From Bacillus nakamurai (GTDB lineage Bacteria; Bacillota; Bacilli; Bacillales; Bacillaceae): a stretch of DNA of 64,000 bases. Positions 9,336 to 20,838 of this stretch are shown here, in pieces. The notes beneath the pieces were generated by a model. The model saw nothing but the letters and a program-made list of their open reading frames with translations, was not told the DNA's origin and ran no database searches. Numbering within the stretch: position 1 is the stretch's first letter; every line of letters begins with the position of its first letter. The stretch covers positions 310,001-374,000 of the forward strand of contig NZ_LSAZ01000041.1 in assembly GCF_001584325.1 (NCBI RefSeq). The letters run 5' to 3'. A program made the translations under genes and the position numbers.

Positions 9336-9358
9336 TTCTGGGCAGGGCTGCATACAAT
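9336..9358 (+). promoter_or_regulatory. Sigma-E promoter (P1) of cotE
   Basis: CATACAAT at 9351-9358 is identical to the sigma-E -10 consensus. The -35 region about 14 bp upstream is weak. In B. subtilis cotE is transcribed from a sigma-E promoter and then a sigma-K promoter, which fits two signals in this 251-bp gap. Confidence 0.55.
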
Positions 9359-9401
9359 GAAACAGAAACTTTGTATTTTTATATTTTCTTTATAAAAATG
9401 C

Positions 9402-9429
9402 ACATTAGACGAATGCCCAGCATAAGATA
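9402..9429 (+). promoter_or_regulatory. Sigma-K promoter (P2) of cotE
   Basis: ACA at 9402-9404, a 16-bp spacer and CATAAGATA (9421-9429) fit the sigma-K pattern AC, about 16 bp, then CATAnnnTA. It lies just upstream of the cotE ribosome site, giving a very short leader. Confidence 0.55.
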
Positions 9430-9459
9430 TCACGAAGAAGAACAAGGAGGCATAACGGA

Positions 9460-10005
9460 ATGTCTGAATACAGAGAAATTATTACGAAAGCGGTAGTTGC
9501 GAAAGGCAGAAAGTTCACTCAATGCACCAATACGATCTCTCCCGATGAAAAACCGTCAAGTATATTGGGCGGCTGGATTATCAACCACAAGTACGATGCC
9601 GAAAAAATCGGAAAAACGGTAGAAGTTGAAGGGTATTATGATATAAACGTCTGGTACTCTTACTCCGACAATACAAAAACAGAGGTTGTTACTGAAAGAG
9701 TTAAATATGTAGATGTTATCAAGCTCAGGTACAGAGACACAAATTACTTAGATGATGAGCACGAGGTAATTGCAAAAGTGCTGCAGCAGCCAAACTGTCT
9801 TGAAGTGACCATTTCTCCTAACGGAAATAAAATCGTCGTTCAGGCTGAAAGAGAATTTTTAGCTGAAGTGGTCGGTGAAACGAAAGTGGTCGTTGAGGTG
9901 AACCCGGACTGGGAAGAGGATGATGACGACGATTGGGAAGATGATCTTGACGAGGAATTAGAGGACATTAACCCTGAGTTTTTAGTTGGAGATCCTGAAG
10001 AATAA
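9460..10005 (+). CDS. cotE: CotE, outer spore-coat morphogenetic protein
   Basis: CotE forms a ring around the forespore and recruits outer-coat proteins in the mother cell. The 181-residue length equals the B. subtilis protein. It has no signal or membrane segment. The C-terminal tail (about 148-181) is extremely acidic, with runs of Asp and Glu ([12 protein letters not shown]), a region used for coat-protein binding in the family. The start follows AAGGAGG. It is monocistronic: sigma-E and sigma-K type promoters lie upstream and a strong terminator starts at the stop codon. Confidence 0.95.
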   Translation: MSEYREIITKAVVAKGRKFTQCTNTISPDEKPSSILGGWIINHKYDAEKIGKTVEVEGYYDINVWYSYSDNTKTEVVTERVKYVDVIKLRYRDTNYLDDEHEVIAKVLQQPNCLEVTISPNGNKIVVQAEREFLAEVVGETKVVVEVNPDWEEDDDDDWEDDLDEELEDINPEFLVGDPEE

Positions 10006-10047
10006 AAAAGAGGCTAGGGGAGTTAAGCACCCCAAGCCTCTTTTTTA
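10005..10047 (+). terminator. Terminator after cotE
   Basis: The long stem AAAAAAGAGGCT plus GGGG (10004-10020) pairs with CCCC plus AGCCTCTTTTTT (10029-10046), with an A-A mismatch between the two parts. The loop is about 8 nt and the 3' side is T-rich. Confidence 0.9.
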
Positions 10048-10072
10048 TATGAAGATATCACTCTTTCGTTTA

Positions 10073-10081
10073 TGTTATAAT
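10073..10081 (+). promoter_or_regulatory. Extended -10 promoter of mutS-mutL
   Basis: TGT-TATAAT (10073-10081) is a perfect extended -10. No good -35 hexamer lies 17 bp upstream, as is common for extended -10 promoters. It leaves a leader of about 37 nt before mutS. Confidence 0.6.
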
Positions 10082-10124
10082 GGGATGCGGAATAGAGAAA
10101 CGTTGATACATAGTGAGGGATTAA

Positions 10125-12713
10125 ATGATGGCTAGTTATACGCCTATGATACAGCAATATTTAAAGATAAAGGCAGAGCACCAAGATGCCTTTTTATTTT
10201 TTCGGCTTGGTGATTTTTATGAAATGTTTTTTGATGATGCGAAAAAGGCTTCACAAGAGCTTGAGATTACACTGACAAGCCGTGACGGCGGTTCGGCCGA
10301 TAAAATTCCGATGTGCGGCGTGCCGTATCATTCTGCGGCCGCTTATATCGAACAGCTGATTAAAAAAGGATATAAAGTGGCGATTTGTGAGCAGACAGAA
10401 GATCCGAAGGCGGCAAAAGGCGTAGTCAAGCGTGAAGTCGTCCAGCTGATCACACCGGGAACCGTGATGGACGGAAAAGGCATTCACGAGTCGGAAAACA
10501 ACTTTATCGCTTCCGTATCTGAATTTCCAAACGGCTACGGACTGGCATTATCAGACTTAACGACCGGAGAAAATTTAGCCGTTTTTATTGAACGGATTGA
10601 AGATGTCATGTCGGAAATTTATTCAGTCGGCGCAAGGGAAATCGTTGTTTCAAGCAAGTTTGACGAAAAGACGGCGGCTCAGCTGAAAGAGCGGTGCGGC
10701 GCAACGATCTCAATCGAAGACGGAAAAATCGAAGAGCGGATTGACATTGCGAAGCATCTGCCCGGTGAAGAGCTGACAGAAACCTTTATGCGTTTATATA
10801 CGTATTTGCAGAAAACGCAAAAAAGGAGTCTGGATCATCTTCAGCCTGTCCAAGTATATGAATTAGAAGAAGCGATGAAAATCGATCTGTATTCAAAGCG
10901 GAATCTTGAGCTGACTGAGACAATCCGTTCTAAAAATAAAAAAGGGTCATTGCTCTGGCTGTTAGACGAGACGAAAACAGCCATGGGAGGCAGGCTTCTT
11001 AAGCAGTGGATCGACCGTCCGTTAATCAGGGCGGCGCAAATCGAAGAGCGGCAGGAAATGGTCGAAACGCTGATTAACCATCTGTTTGAGCGTGAGGATC
11101 TGCGCGAGCGGCTGAAAGAAGTTTACGATTTGGAGCGTCTCGCGGGCCGTGTTGCATTCGGCAACGTGAATGCACGGGACTTAATCCAGCTGAAAGAATC
11201 TTTAAAGCAAGTGCCGAGCATTAAACAGCTTGTGGCATCTCTCCAGCATGAAAAAGCGAAAGAGCGTGCCCGCCTGATTGATCCGTGCACCGACCTGCTT
11301 GAGCTGTTGGAAGAGGCGTTATACGAAAACCCGCCGTTATCTTTAAAAGAAGGAAACTTAATTAAAGACGGCTATCACCAAAAGCTTGATGAATACAGGG
11401 ATGCCAGCAAAAACGGAAAAGACTGGATCGCCCGCCTTGAACAGCAGGAACGCGCATATACGGGCATTCGCTCGTTGAAGGTCGGTTTTAATAAAGTATT
11501 CGGCTACTATATCGAGGTTACAAAAGCAAATCTTCATTTGCTTGAGGACGGACGATATGAGCGGAAGCAGACGCTGACGAATGCCGAACGGTATATTACA
11601 CCGGAATTAAAGGAAAAAGAAGCGCTTATCTTAGAAGCGGAAAACAACATCTGCGAGCTGGAATACGAGCTTTTTGCCGAATTGCGTGAAAAGGTGAAGC
11701 AATTTATTCCGCGCCTGCAGCGCTTGGCGAAACATATGAGCGAACTCGATGCCCTGCAATGCTTTGCGACGATCAGTGAAAGCAGGCATTATACGAAGCC
11801 CGTCTTTTCTGAAAATGAGGTCAAAGTGATTGAAGGAAGACATCCCGTCGTTGAAAAAGTGATGGACAGCCAGGAATATGTGCCTAACAATTGTATGATG
11901 GGCGAATCAAGAGAAATGCTCCTGATCACAGGGCCGAATATGTCAGGAAAAAGCACGTATATGAGACAAATCGCCCTCCTTTCCATCATGGCCCAGATCG
12001 GCTGCTTTGTGCCCGCAAAAGAAGCGGTCCTGCCGATTTTTGACCAGATCTTTACGAGAATCGGAGCTGCGGATGATTTAATTTCCGGACAAAGCACCTT
12101 TATGGTGGAAATGCTGGAGGCGAAAAACGCGATAGTGAACGCCACAGAAAACAGCTTGATTTTGTTCGATGAAATCGGCCGCGGCACCTCAACATACGAC
12201 GGAATGGCGCTTGCGCAGGCAATTATTGAATATGTTCATGATCATATCGGCGCGAAAACACTGTTCAGTACGCATTACCATGAACTGACAGTGCTTGAGG
12301 ATAAGCTTCCTCAGCTGAAAAACGTCCATGTGCGCGCCGAGGAATACAATGGGACGGTCGTCTTTCTCCATCAAATAAAGGAAGGGGCCGCTGATAAGAG
12401 CTACGGCATTCATGTCGCCCAGCTTGCCGAGCTTCCGGATGATCTGATCAGCCGGGCGCAAGAAATCCTGAAAGAGCTAGAACAGTCAGAGAATAAACCG
12501 GGACTCCAATTGCCAGAGGAGAAAAAAACTGCTGTGAAAGAACAACCGGCCCAGCTGTCCTTCTTTGAAGAAGGGGAGAAGGAAAGCGCGGTTCCTGCCA
12601 TGTCTAAAAAAGAAAAACAAGTGCTGGAAGCCTTTAAAACGATCAATATTCTCGATATGACACCGCTTGAAGCAATGAACGAGATGTACAAGCTCCAAAA
12701 GAAATTAAAATAG
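10125..12713 (+). CDS. mutS: DNA mismatch repair protein MutS
   Basis: MutS recognises base mismatches and short loops and recruits MutL in an ATP-dependent way. The 862-residue protein shows the mismatch-wedging F31-Y-E33 motif (GDFYEMF), the Walker A box GPNMSGKST at 603-611, the Walker [13 protein letters not shown], and a QLSFF sequence near residue 805 that resembles the beta-clamp-binding motif of B. subtilis MutS. Two adjacent ATGs (10125, 10128) are possible starts; GTGAGGG lies 5-8 bp before them. mutL follows after a short gap in the same operon. Confidence 0.95.
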   Translation: MMASYTPMIQQYLKIKAEHQDAFLFFRLGDFYEMFFDDAKKASQELEITLTSRDGGSADKIPMCGVPYHSAAAYIEQLIKKGYKVAICEQTEDPKAAKGVVKREVVQLITPGTVMDGKGIHESENNFIASVSEFPNGYGLALSDLTTGENLAVFIERIEDVMSEIYSVGAREIVVSSKFDEKTAAQLKERCGATISIEDGKIEERIDIAKHLPGEELTETFMRLYTYLQKTQKRSLDHLQPVQVYELEEAMKIDLYSKRNLELTETIRSKNKKGSLLWLLDETKTAMGGRLLKQWIDRPLIRAAQIEERQEMVETLINHLFEREDLRERLKEVYDLERLAGRVAFGNVNARDLIQLKESLKQVPSIKQLVASLQHEKAKERARLIDPCTDLLELLEEALYENPPLSLKEGNLIKDGYHQKLDEYRDASKNGKDWIARLEQQERAYTGIRSLKVGFNKVFGYYIEVTKANLHLLEDGRYERKQTLTNAERYITPELKEKEALILEAENNICELEYELFAELREKVKQFIPRLQRLAKHMSELDALQCFATISESRHYTKPVFSENEVKVIEGRHPVVEKVMDSQEYVPNNCMMGESREMLLITGPNMSGKSTYMRQIALLSIMAQIGCFVPAKEAVLPIFDQIFTRIGAADDLISGQSTFMVEMLEAKNAIVNATENSLILFDEIGRGTSTYDGMALAQAIIEYVHDHIGAKTLFSTHYHELTVLEDKLPQLKNVHVRAEEYNGTVVFLHQIKEGAADKSYGIHVAQLAELPDDLISRAQEILKELEQSENKPGLQLPEEKKTAVKEQPAQLSFFEEGEKESAVPAMSKKEKQVLEAFKTINILDMTPLEAMNEMYKLQKKLK

Positions 12714-14606
<1,893 letters not shown>

Positions 14607-14634
14607 AAGCGCCGATATGATCACCCAAAAACGT

Positions 14635-14666
14635 ACGGACACTGTGTAAATCAGTGTCCGTTTTTT
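14635..14666 (+). terminator. Terminator of mutS-mutL
   Basis: ACGGACACTG (14635-14644) pairs with CAGTGTCCGT (14652-14661) around a 7-nt loop and is followed by TTTTT. Confidence 0.9.
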
Positions 14667-14753
14667 GTTGGTTCAGTATATATGGTGCGGCAGGAAAACA
14701 ACTTGTGGGACAGGCAGGTGCATAAAGGTGGGACTAAGCAAATGATAACATTA

Positions 14754-14782
14754 AGCCGCAAGAAGAGTTTCTTCTTGCGGCT
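14754..14782. repeat. Perfect 13-bp hairpin
   Basis: AGCCGCAAGAAGA (14754-14766) and its exact complement TCTTCTTGCGGCT (14770-14782) flank GTT. Neither side has a T run, so it is not a classic terminator. It lies just beyond the 3' end of the minus-strand Ig-like remnant and may be what is left of that gene's terminator. Confidence 0.6.
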
Positions 14783-14798
14783 CGGAACATGCTAATGG

Positions 14799-15043
14799 TT
14801 ATTGAACAGTGACATATACTTTCCCGAGAACGGGCCTATCTTGCTTTAGTAAAGTAATAGTAGCCGAGCCCTTCTTACACCTTTAACTACTCCGCCCTGT
14901 GTTACAGTTGCTGCACCGCTCGAATCAGAGGAATAGTAATAGGCTGCCGGGTTAGAAATGTCTCGTGTTTCTCCTGCTTTTAATGTGATGGAATAGTCTT
15001 GAACCTTAATCGGGCCTGAGACAACAATAGAATTAGATATTTT
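14799..15043 (-). pseudogene. Frameshifted remnant of a bacterial Ig-like (Big_2-type) domain protein
   Basis: Reading the minus strand from about 15043, one frame gives a beta-rich sequence including SGPIKVQDYSITLKAGE and YYYSSDSSGAATVTQGGV. After VKGV the frame breaks at about 14877-14881. A one-base shift restores KKGSATITLLKQDRPV and ends VYVTVQ then TAA at 14801-14799. The order SSDSS..ATV..GGVVKGV.KGSATIT is the signature of group 2 bacterial Ig-like domains. No start codon precedes it; a TAG interrupts at 15044-15046, so the N-terminus is lost as well. It was probably part of a secreted or surface protein. Gene identity is unknown. Confidence 0.5.
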
Positions 15044-15221
15044 CTATATTTTTCCTTGTTAATAATTGTTAAATTACTGTGAACAATTTACGCAGAACAA
15101 TACGGGGGAATTTATAGACTGTTTCCTTGGGCATTAAGTAAGTTATGTCATCATACTTCAATCGGTTTAAAATACTATTCTAATATTAATGTTATAACAT
15201 TTTGATAAATTGAGGTTACGA

Positions 15222-15243
15222 TGGTAATGATTCGTAATTACCA
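15222..15243. promoter_or_regulatory. Inverted repeat upstream of baeB, possible operator
   Basis: TGGTAAT (15222-15228) and ATTACCA (15237-15243) are exact complements with an 8-nt centre, a shape typical of TetR or MarR-type operators. It lies 300 bp upstream of baeB. No regulator gene is encoded nearby, so its role is conjecture. Confidence 0.25.
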
Positions 15244-15543
15244 GTTCGTTAGTCGTGCTTTTTCATTTTGTTTTTCTCACTAACTAAAGCTCAAATACAT
15301 CCTTCATTTTCTGAATAAAATTCCCTAAAGTATTCAGGTGAATGAACATTCTTATTTCCTTATATATTAAGATAACATATTGCCGAAAAGCCTCCGATTG
15401 GGTCTTTTTGTTGATGTAAACAGTTTTTTTATCTTTACCGGAAAATCCATGGAAAATCAATCTGCCATCTGATAAAGTGGAAACAGTAGGCCGGGCGGAA
15501 GAATCATTTGTATGTCCGGATATTACAAATAGGAATGGTGACA

Positions 15544-16221
15544 ATGGATCATACATATGAAGTTCATCAAATCAAAACATTTCACCAGATGTGGTCCAAC
15601 TATTGTTATATCATCGCGGATCGTGCCAGAAAATCTGCGATAGTTGTTGATCCGTCGTGGGAAATCGATAAAATTACAAATACGTTATATGAATTGGATG
15701 TTGATTTATCCGCTATATTATTGACTCATTCGCATTATGACCATGTGAATCTCGTAGAGCCTTTGCAGCAGATCTATCATTCTGATGTGTACATGTCGGC
15801 AGAAGAGATCAGCTTTTATCAATTTCGGTGCAAAAATTTAATAGCTCTCGAAGACGGACAGATTTTTGCGGCGGGAGGCTTTGTGATCAGAAGTATACTG
15901 ACCCCGGGACACACGGCGGGAGGGATGTGTTATTTGCTTTCTGACCATCTTTTTACAGGGGATACAGTGTTTATTGAAGGCTGCGGCATATGTGAGGACA
16001 GAGGCAGCTCTGCTGAGGATATGTTTGACAGTATACAGCGGATCAAAGCCCTCATTCCCCCTGACGTGCGGGTGTACCCGGGGCATTCATTCGGAGAGGA
16101 GCCGGGCCAAAAGATGGACCGCCTTCTGAAGTATAATATTTATTTTCAAATTGATAAAAAAGAACATTTTGTGAATTTCCGAAACAGAAAAAATCAAAAA
16201 GGACTGTTCGATTTTAAATAA
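15544..16221 (+). CDS. baeB: BaeB, metallo-beta-lactamase-fold hydrolase
   Basis: This 225-residue protein has the zinc-binding THSHYDH box, the LTPGHTAGGM segment, GDTVF and a final YPGHS, which is the layout of glyoxalase II-like hydrolases. It begins with MDHTYEVHQIKTFHQMWSN, close to B. subtilis PksB. I chose the ATG at 15544 to match the PksB length; ATG 15535 is an alternative. Homologues recur in trans-AT clusters, and acyl-ACP thioester hydrolysis has been proposed, so it may remove unwanted acyl groups. That role is inference. It is separated from baeC by 326 bp that contains a strong promoter, so it may be transcribed separately from the rest of the cluster. Confidence 0.9.
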   Translation: MDHTYEVHQIKTFHQMWSNYCYIIADRARKSAIVVDPSWEIDKITNTLYELDVDLSAILLTHSHYDHVNLVEPLQQIYHSDVYMSAEEISFYQFRCKNLIALEDGQIFAAGGFVIRSILTPGHTAGGMCYLLSDHLFTGDTVFIEGCGICEDRGSSAEDMFDSIQRIKALIPPDVRVYPGHSFGEEPGQKMDRLLKYNIYFQIDKKEHFVNFRNRKNQKGLFDFK

Positions 16222-16365
16222 CGTGTTTGTATTGGTTATTTTTGAAATTTAGTGCTATTTGACTATTCTGGCTTATATCTGAAAGGAAAGCTATAAATGA
16301 TTGTTACCTGTTTTCGGGCGGGATTTTGCTGAGTAACAGGGGTTTGCGAGATTGTGCGCAAAATG

Positions 16366-16372
16366 TGTCGAA
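16366..16372 (+). promoter_or_regulatory. Candidate Spo0A box
   Basis: TGTCGAA is the core Spo0A recognition heptamer. It sits about 100 bp upstream of the -35 of the baeC promoter. A heptamer occurs by chance often, so this is suggestive only. Spo0A has been reported to influence expression of the related pks genes of B. subtilis. Confidence 0.3.
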
Positions 16373-16415
16373 TGGGTCGTTCTGCTTATTTTCATTTCGA
16401 AAGCCCTGAATCGTC

Positions 16416-16467
16416 TGCCGGCTAGGAGAAATTAGGCATTCTGAAGGGGCTGCCGTAGGAGAAATTA
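16416..16467 (+). repeat. Direct repeat abutting the baeC promoter
   Basis: TGCCG-GC-TAGGAGAAATTA (16416-16434) is repeated as TGCCG-TAGGAGAAATTA (16451-16467). The 12-bp cores are identical and start 33 bp apart. The second copy ends 2 bp before the -35 hexamer. Placement on one helical face suggests a protein-binding array. Confidence 0.6.
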
Positions 16468-16469
16468 AC

Positions 16470-16498
16470 TTGACATGGTATTTTTGTGAAGTTACTAT
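16470..16498 (+). promoter_or_regulatory. Sigma-A promoter of the main bae operon
   Basis: TTGACA (16470-16475), a 17-bp spacer and TACTAT (16493-16498) make a near-consensus vegetative promoter. The expected start is near 16505, giving a leader of about 40 nt before baeC. I see no terminator between here and the window end, so this may drive more than 47 kb of transcript. Confidence 0.75.
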
Positions 16499-16547
16499 CA
16501 ACATGAACATGCTTTCTATCTAAATCCGAGAAAGGATGGCTGAGAAA

Positions 16548-17417
16548 ATGATCACATACTTATTCCCGGGACAAGGTTCTCAGAAACAGGGAATGGGCAG
16601 TTCACTTTTTGACGAATTTAAAGAATTGACTGAGCAGGCTGATGAAACGCTCGGATACTCTATGAAACGGCTTTGTTTGGAAAATCCGTATTCTAACCTT
16701 CACAAAACACAATTCACTCAGCCTGCTTTATATGTTGTCAATGCGTTAAGCTACTTGAAAAAAATCCAAGAAACAAACATTCAGCCCGATTATGCAGCCG
16801 GTCACAGTCTGGGAGAATATAATGCACTGTTTGCAGCGGGTGCATTTGATTTTATCACGGGCTTACAGCTTGTCCGCAAAAGAGGCGAATTAATGAGTAT
16901 GGCCACCGATGGAAAAATGGCCGCCGTGATGGGTTTAACTGAAAGCCAGGTTGCGGACGTACTCCATACCCGTGAATTACATACGGTTGATATTGCCAAT
17001 ATCAATTCCCCTCATCAAGTTGTCATTTCTGGACGTAAAGAAGATATTGAAAGGGCAAAAGCAGTGTTTGAAGGAATAAAAGATGTTACGATGTTTCACC
17101 CTTTAAACGTGAGCGGCGCTTTTCACTCCAGATATATGAGCGAAGCAAAAGAAGAGTTCAAAAAATTTTTACAGTCTTTTCATTTTTCTGCTATATCAAT
17201 TCCTGTCATTTCGAACGTACATGCCAGACCTTATGAACAAGACGGAATCCGCTCGGTTCTGGCCGATCAGATCGACCATTCAGTCCGATGGAACGAAAGC
17301 ATCCATTACCTGATGAACAAAGGCCGGATGGAATTCGAAGAAGTAGGCCCGGGCCATGTGCTGACAGGTCTCATTCACCGCATTAAAAAAGAAACTGAAC
17401 CTTCGGGCGCCGTTTAG
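16548..17417 (+). CDS. baeC: BaeC, free-standing malonyl-CoA:ACP acyltransferase
   Basis: BaeC should load malonyl units onto the AT-less modules of BaeJ, L, M and N. The 289-residue protein begins [12 protein letters not shown]. The nucleophile is S87 in GHSLGE, the substrate-carboxylate arginine is kept in VRKRGELM, and SGAFHSRYM carries the AFH signature of malonyl specificity. An ATG at 16536 opens the frame, but its AAAGG sequence abuts it; the ATG at 16548 is correctly spaced. It is very similar to the N-terminal half of BaeE, indicating a local duplication. It is the first gene behind the strong promoter and is followed by a 136-bp gap with no signals. Confidence 0.92.
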   Translation: MITYLFPGQGSQKQGMGSSLFDEFKELTEQADETLGYSMKRLCLENPYSNLHKTQFTQPALYVVNALSYLKKIQETNIQPDYAAGHSLGEYNALFAAGAFDFITGLQLVRKRGELMSMATDGKMAAVMGLTESQVADVLHTRELHTVDIANINSPHQVVISGRKEDIERAKAVFEGIKDVTMFHPLNVSGAFHSRYMSEAKEEFKKFLQSFHFSAISIPVISNVHARPYEQDGIRSVLADQIDHSVRWNESIHYLMNKGRMEFEEVGPGHVLTGLIHRIKKETEPSGAV

Positions 17418-17553
17418 CGGCACTAAGGAAAAAGTCATTACCTTTCACATTATGTGCAAGTCAAAAATCATCATGACCACCCTCATTCGCACACGACATC
17501 ATGAATCTCATAAATCAATATTTTAAAAAAATAAGCAGCTAAAAGGAGAACAA

Positions 17554-18528
17554 ATGAATCAGCCAATTGTTTTCATGTTTTCTGGACAGGGCTCCCAATA
17601 TTATCAGATGGGAAAAGAACTGTTTAACCATAACCCCGCTTTTCGGCAGAAGATGCTGGACATGGACGATTTTGCTGCGAGGCGTACCGGTTTATCTGTG
17701 ATAAAAGAGGTTTATCATTCGGCCAAGCGGCTGTCTGATCCGCTTGACCGCATTCTTCTTACTCACCCCGCGATTTTTATGGCTGAGTATGCACTTGCTT
17801 ACGCGATGGAGAAAAAGGGCATCCGTCCAGATTTCGTCATCGGGGCGAGTCTCGGAGAATACGCCTCGGCTGCCGTATCTGGTGTACTGAGCGCCGAAGA
17901 TGCCTTGGATTGCGTGCTGGAACAGGCCAAAATCATTGAAGAAACATGCCGCAAAGGAAGTATGCTTGCGATACTTGGCGATCCGCAATTATATCAAGAA
18001 TATCCAATGTTATATGAGCAGAGTGAATTGGCTTCTGTTAATTATCATTCTCACTTTGTCATCTCCGGAGAACAGGAAAAGGTAAGAGAGATGATGGAAT
18101 TTCTGAGAGAAAAGCAGATTCCTCATCAGCTTTTACCGGTTTCGTATGGATTTCACTCAGCGCTGATTGACCCGGCGGAGCAGCAGTTTAAACGCTTTTT
18201 AGACACAAAGTCAATGCAGCCTCCTTCGATGCCTTATATTTCCAGTATGTCCGGCGGCATCGTGACAGACGTCCAAAAAGATTTTTTCTGGGATGCAGTA
18301 AGAAAGCCGATCCGATTTCGTGAAGCGCTTCAATATGCAGAAAGCCGTCAGCAAGGCGTGTATATTGATGCGGGACCGTCCGGAACGTTGGCGGCGTTTG
18401 CCAAACAGCTGCTTCCGGCAGATTCGGCAGAACGCATCCGCACAATCATGACGCCGTTTCATAAAGAATTAAGCCATTTACAGCAAATAGAAGACATCAT
18501 TTTATCATCGCCCGGAAGGAGACAATGA
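17554..18528 (+). CDS. baeD: BaeD, AT-fold protein, probable acyl hydrolase
   Basis: This 324-residue protein has the acyltransferase fold with FSGQGSQ at the start and nucleophile S99. The motif reads GASLGE rather than GHSLGE. The arginine that holds the malonyl carboxylate in true ATs is absent: the aligned segment reads [10 protein letters not shown]. The catalytic histidine is present in YGFHSALI. Homologues of this clade, such as PedC of pederin synthesis, are acyl hydrolases that free stalled acyl chains from ACPs. That proofreading role is inferred for BaeD. The ribosome site is AAAAGGAG, and the stop is 1 bp before baeE. Confidence 0.85.
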   Translation: MNQPIVFMFSGQGSQYYQMGKELFNHNPAFRQKMLDMDDFAARRTGLSVIKEVYHSAKRLSDPLDRILLTHPAIFMAEYALAYAMEKKGIRPDFVIGASLGEYASAAVSGVLSAEDALDCVLEQAKIIEETCRKGSMLAILGDPQLYQEYPMLYEQSELASVNYHSHFVISGEQEKVREMMEFLREKQIPHQLLPVSYGFHSALIDPAEQQFKRFLDTKSMQPPSMPYISSMSGGIVTDVQKDFFWDAVRKPIRFREALQYAESRQQGVYIDAGPSGTLAAFAKQLLPADSAERIRTIMTPFHKELSHLQQIEDIILSSPGRRQ

Positions 18529-18529
18529 G

Positions 18530-20770
18530 ATGATTACCTTTGTTTTTCCCGGCCAAGGTTCTCAGCAAAAAGGCATGGGGGCCGATTTATTTGATCAGTA
18601 TCCCGAGCTGACTGCAAAGGCCGATCATATTCTCGGATACTCGGTGAAAGAGCTGTGTCAGGATGGGGAACGTTTACATCAAACACAATTTACCCAGCCG
18701 GCGCTGTATATCGTCAACGCTCTCTGGTATTTGAAAAAGACTGAGGAAACCGGACTGAAACCGGATTTTGCGGCGGGACACAGTTTAGGAGAATACAACG
18801 CTTTATACGCAGCGGGTGCATTTGATTTTGCCGAAGGCTTACAGCTTGTCAAAAAAAGAGGGGAGCTGATGAGCCGCGCATCAGGAGGCGGCATGGCAGC
18901 CGTGATCGGCCTGAATCATCAGCAAGTGACAGACGTTTTAAGAGAATATCAATTACATATGATAGATATCGCCAATATCAACACACCTCAGCAAATCGTG
19001 ATTTCCGGATATAAAGAAGATATTGAAAAAGCCGCAGCCGTATTTGAAGCGGTCAAAGGCGTAAAAATGGTCCATCGCTTAAATGTCAGCGGAGCCTTCC
19101 ATTCAAGATATATGAGTGAGGCGAAGAAGGAGTTTACACATTTTATTGAGTCCCTTCACTTTAATCCGCTGTCGATTCCCGTTATTTCAAATGTGACGGC
19201 AAGGCCGTATGAACAAGCAAGGATAAAGGAAACGCTGGCGGAACAAATCAGCGGCACGGTGAACTGGACAGACAGTATCCGGTTTTTAATGGGCAGACAA
19301 GACATGAGCTTTGAGGAGATAGGACCGGGAAAAGTGCTGACCGGGCTTATTCAGAGAATTACGGCTGAAGCAGAGCCGATTACAGAAGAAGCAAAAGCTC
19401 AGGCCGTCACGGCCCGGCCTGCTATTAGAGCGGCGTCATTAGGAAATGAAGAGTTTAAACACGATTATCAGCTGACATACGCTTATCTGGCCGGCGGTAT
19501 GTACCGCGGAATCGCATCAAAAGAAATGGTCGTTAAACTGGCTAAAAAAGGCATGATGGGTTTTTTCGGAACAGGCGGTTTAAGCATCCCGCAAGCTGAG
19601 GACGCCATTTTGTCGATTCAAAACGAACTTCAGCACGGCGGCTCCTTCGGCATTAATGTCGTACACAATATGAAGCATACAGATTCAGAAGAAAAAATGA
19701 TTGACCTTTTACTGAAACACGGTGTCATAAATCTGGAGGCATCGGCATTTTTAACGGTAACTCCCGCTTTAGTAAGGTTTCGCGCTAAGGGATTAAAGCG
19801 CGGTAATGATGGTAAGGTTATTCCCCGGCACCGTATTATTGCCAAGCTGTCACGCCCTGAGGTAGCGGAAGCGTTTTTAAGTCCGGCCCCTGAACATCTC
19901 CTTCAAAAACTGGAGGCGGAAAATAAAATTACGTCTGAAGAAGCAGACCTAATGCGGGAAATCCCGGTTGCGCATGACATCTGCGTGGAAGCGGACTCGG
20001 GCGGCCATACAGACGGGGGATCCGCCTACAGTCTTATGCCGGCGATGCTCCTGCTGCGGGACGAAATAATGAAGAAATATCAATATGATAAAACGATCCG
20101 GGTCGGAGCGGCAGGCGGAATCGGGACGCCGGAGGCCGCAATGGCGGCATTTATGCTGGGGGCTGACTTTATTCTGACCGGCTCGATTAATCAATGCACC
20201 GTTGAAGCCGCAACGAGTGATAAGGTAAAGGATCTTCTGCAGCAGATGAATGTACAGGACACGGCTTACGCGCCCGCAGGGGATATGTTTGAATCAGGCA
20301 GCAAAGTGCAGGTATTAAAGAAAGGGCTGTTCTTCCCGACACGCGCCGGTAAGCTGCATGAATTGTACCAGCGTTACAGTTCACTTGAGGAAATCGACGA
20401 AAGAACATTAACTCAAATTGAACAAAAATATTTCAAGCGCAGCATAAGAGACGTTTACGAAGAAGTGAAGGCACGTCTTACAGATGAAGAGATGTTAAAG
20501 GCTGAACGGAACCCGAAACATAAAATGGCGCTTGTATTCAAATGGTACTTCAGACAGAGCTCTTCTTTGGCGATTACAGGAGACCCGGCAGCGAAGGTGG
20601 ATTACCAAATTCATTGCGGACCGGCATTAGGCGCATTTAACCAATGGGTTAAAGGGACGGAACTGGAATCATGGAAAAACCGGCGCGTTGATGACATCGG
20701 CTGCCGTCTTATGGAAGAGACAGCTTCGCTTTTAAATAAAAAAATAAATGCATTTCTGGAAACGTGTTGA
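18530..20770 (+). CDS. baeE: BaeE, acyltransferase fused to FMN-dependent enoyl reductase-type domain
   Basis: This 746-residue two-domain protein has an N-terminal AT (about 1-285) with [12 protein letters not shown], nucleophile S85 in GHSLGE, the arginine in VKKRGELM and SGAFHSRYM, so it is predicted malonyl-active. The C-terminal half (about 310-745) is a PfaD/2-nitropropane-dioxygenase-like flavoprotein. It shows [18 protein letters not shown] and a phosphate-binding [20 protein letters not shown] stretch, and is of the kind used as a trans-acting enoyl reductase. No ER domain occurs in the modules in this window, consistent with trans action. The start lies 1 bp after the baeD stop, with AAGGAG as the ribosome site. 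Confidence 0.92.
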   Translation: MITFVFPGQGSQQKGMGADLFDQYPELTAKADHILGYSVKELCQDGERLHQTQFTQPALYIVNALWYLKKTEETGLKPDFAAGHSLGEYNALYAAGAFDFAEGLQLVKKRGELMSRASGGGMAAVIGLNHQQVTDVLREYQLHMIDIANINTPQQIVISGYKEDIEKAAAVFEAVKGVKMVHRLNVSGAFHSRYMSEAKKEFTHFIESLHFNPLSIPVISNVTARPYEQARIKETLAEQISGTVNWTDSIRFLMGRQDMSFEEIGPGKVLTGLIQRITAEAEPITEEAKAQAVTARPAIRAASLGNEEFKHDYQLTYAYLAGGMYRGIASKEMVVKLAKKGMMGFFGTGGLSIPQAEDAILSIQNELQHGGSFGINVVHNMKHTDSEEKMIDLLLKHGVINLEASAFLTVTPALVRFRAKGLKRGNDGKVIPRHRIIAKLSRPEVAEAFLSPAPEHLLQKLEAENKITSEEADLMREIPVAHDICVEADSGGHTDGGSAYSLMPAMLLLRDEIMKKYQYDKTIRVGAAGGIGTPEAAMAAFMLGADFILTGSINQCTVEAATSDKVKDLLQQMNVQDTAYAPAGDMFESGSKVQVLKKGLFFPTRAGKLHELYQRYSSLEEIDERTLTQIEQKYFKRSIRDVYEEVKARLTDEEMLKAERNPKHKMALVFKWYFRQSSSLAITGDPAAKVDYQIHCGPALGAFNQWVKGTELESWKNRRVDDIGCRLMEETASLLNKKINAFLETC

Positions 20771-20838
20771 CAAGACGAAATGATAGGTTGAAAACATGGA
20801 ATATTCATAAAACGAAAGAGATTAAGGGGGAAATGTCA

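Larger units (their letters stand above)
14667..15543. other. Poorly coding region between mutL and the bae cluster
   Basis: This is 877 bp without a convincing intact gene. In order it holds a 13-bp perfect hairpin (14754-14782), a frameshifted Ig-like remnant on the minus strand (14799-15043), an AT-rich stretch with a 7-bp inverted repeat TGGTAAT/ATTACCA (15222-15243), and a 90-codon minus-strand open frame (15284-15556) that runs into baeB and matches nothing I recognise. In B. subtilis 168 this interval carries ymzD, ymcC and the TetR-type gene pksA; none is visible here. No convincing baeB promoter is seen. Confidence 0.6.
16222..16547 (+). other. baeB-baeC intergenic control region
   Basis: This 326-bp gap contains no gene. 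It holds an exact match to a Spo0A box (TGTCGAA, 16366-16372), a nearby TTCGAAA (16396-16402), a direct repeat of TGCCG..TAGGAGAAATTA (16416-16467), and a strong sigma-A promoter (16470-16498). A weak dyad CCTGTT/AACAGG lies in the left half (about 16308-16341). No terminator for baeB is evident. Confidence 0.6.

Noticed and set aside
15284..15556. A 90-codon minus-strand open frame ending in FIQKMKDVFEL
   Set aside because: Its first codons overlap the baeB start on the other strand, no ribosome site is seen, and I recognise no family. It may be a decayed fragment, but evidence is too weak to call a gene.
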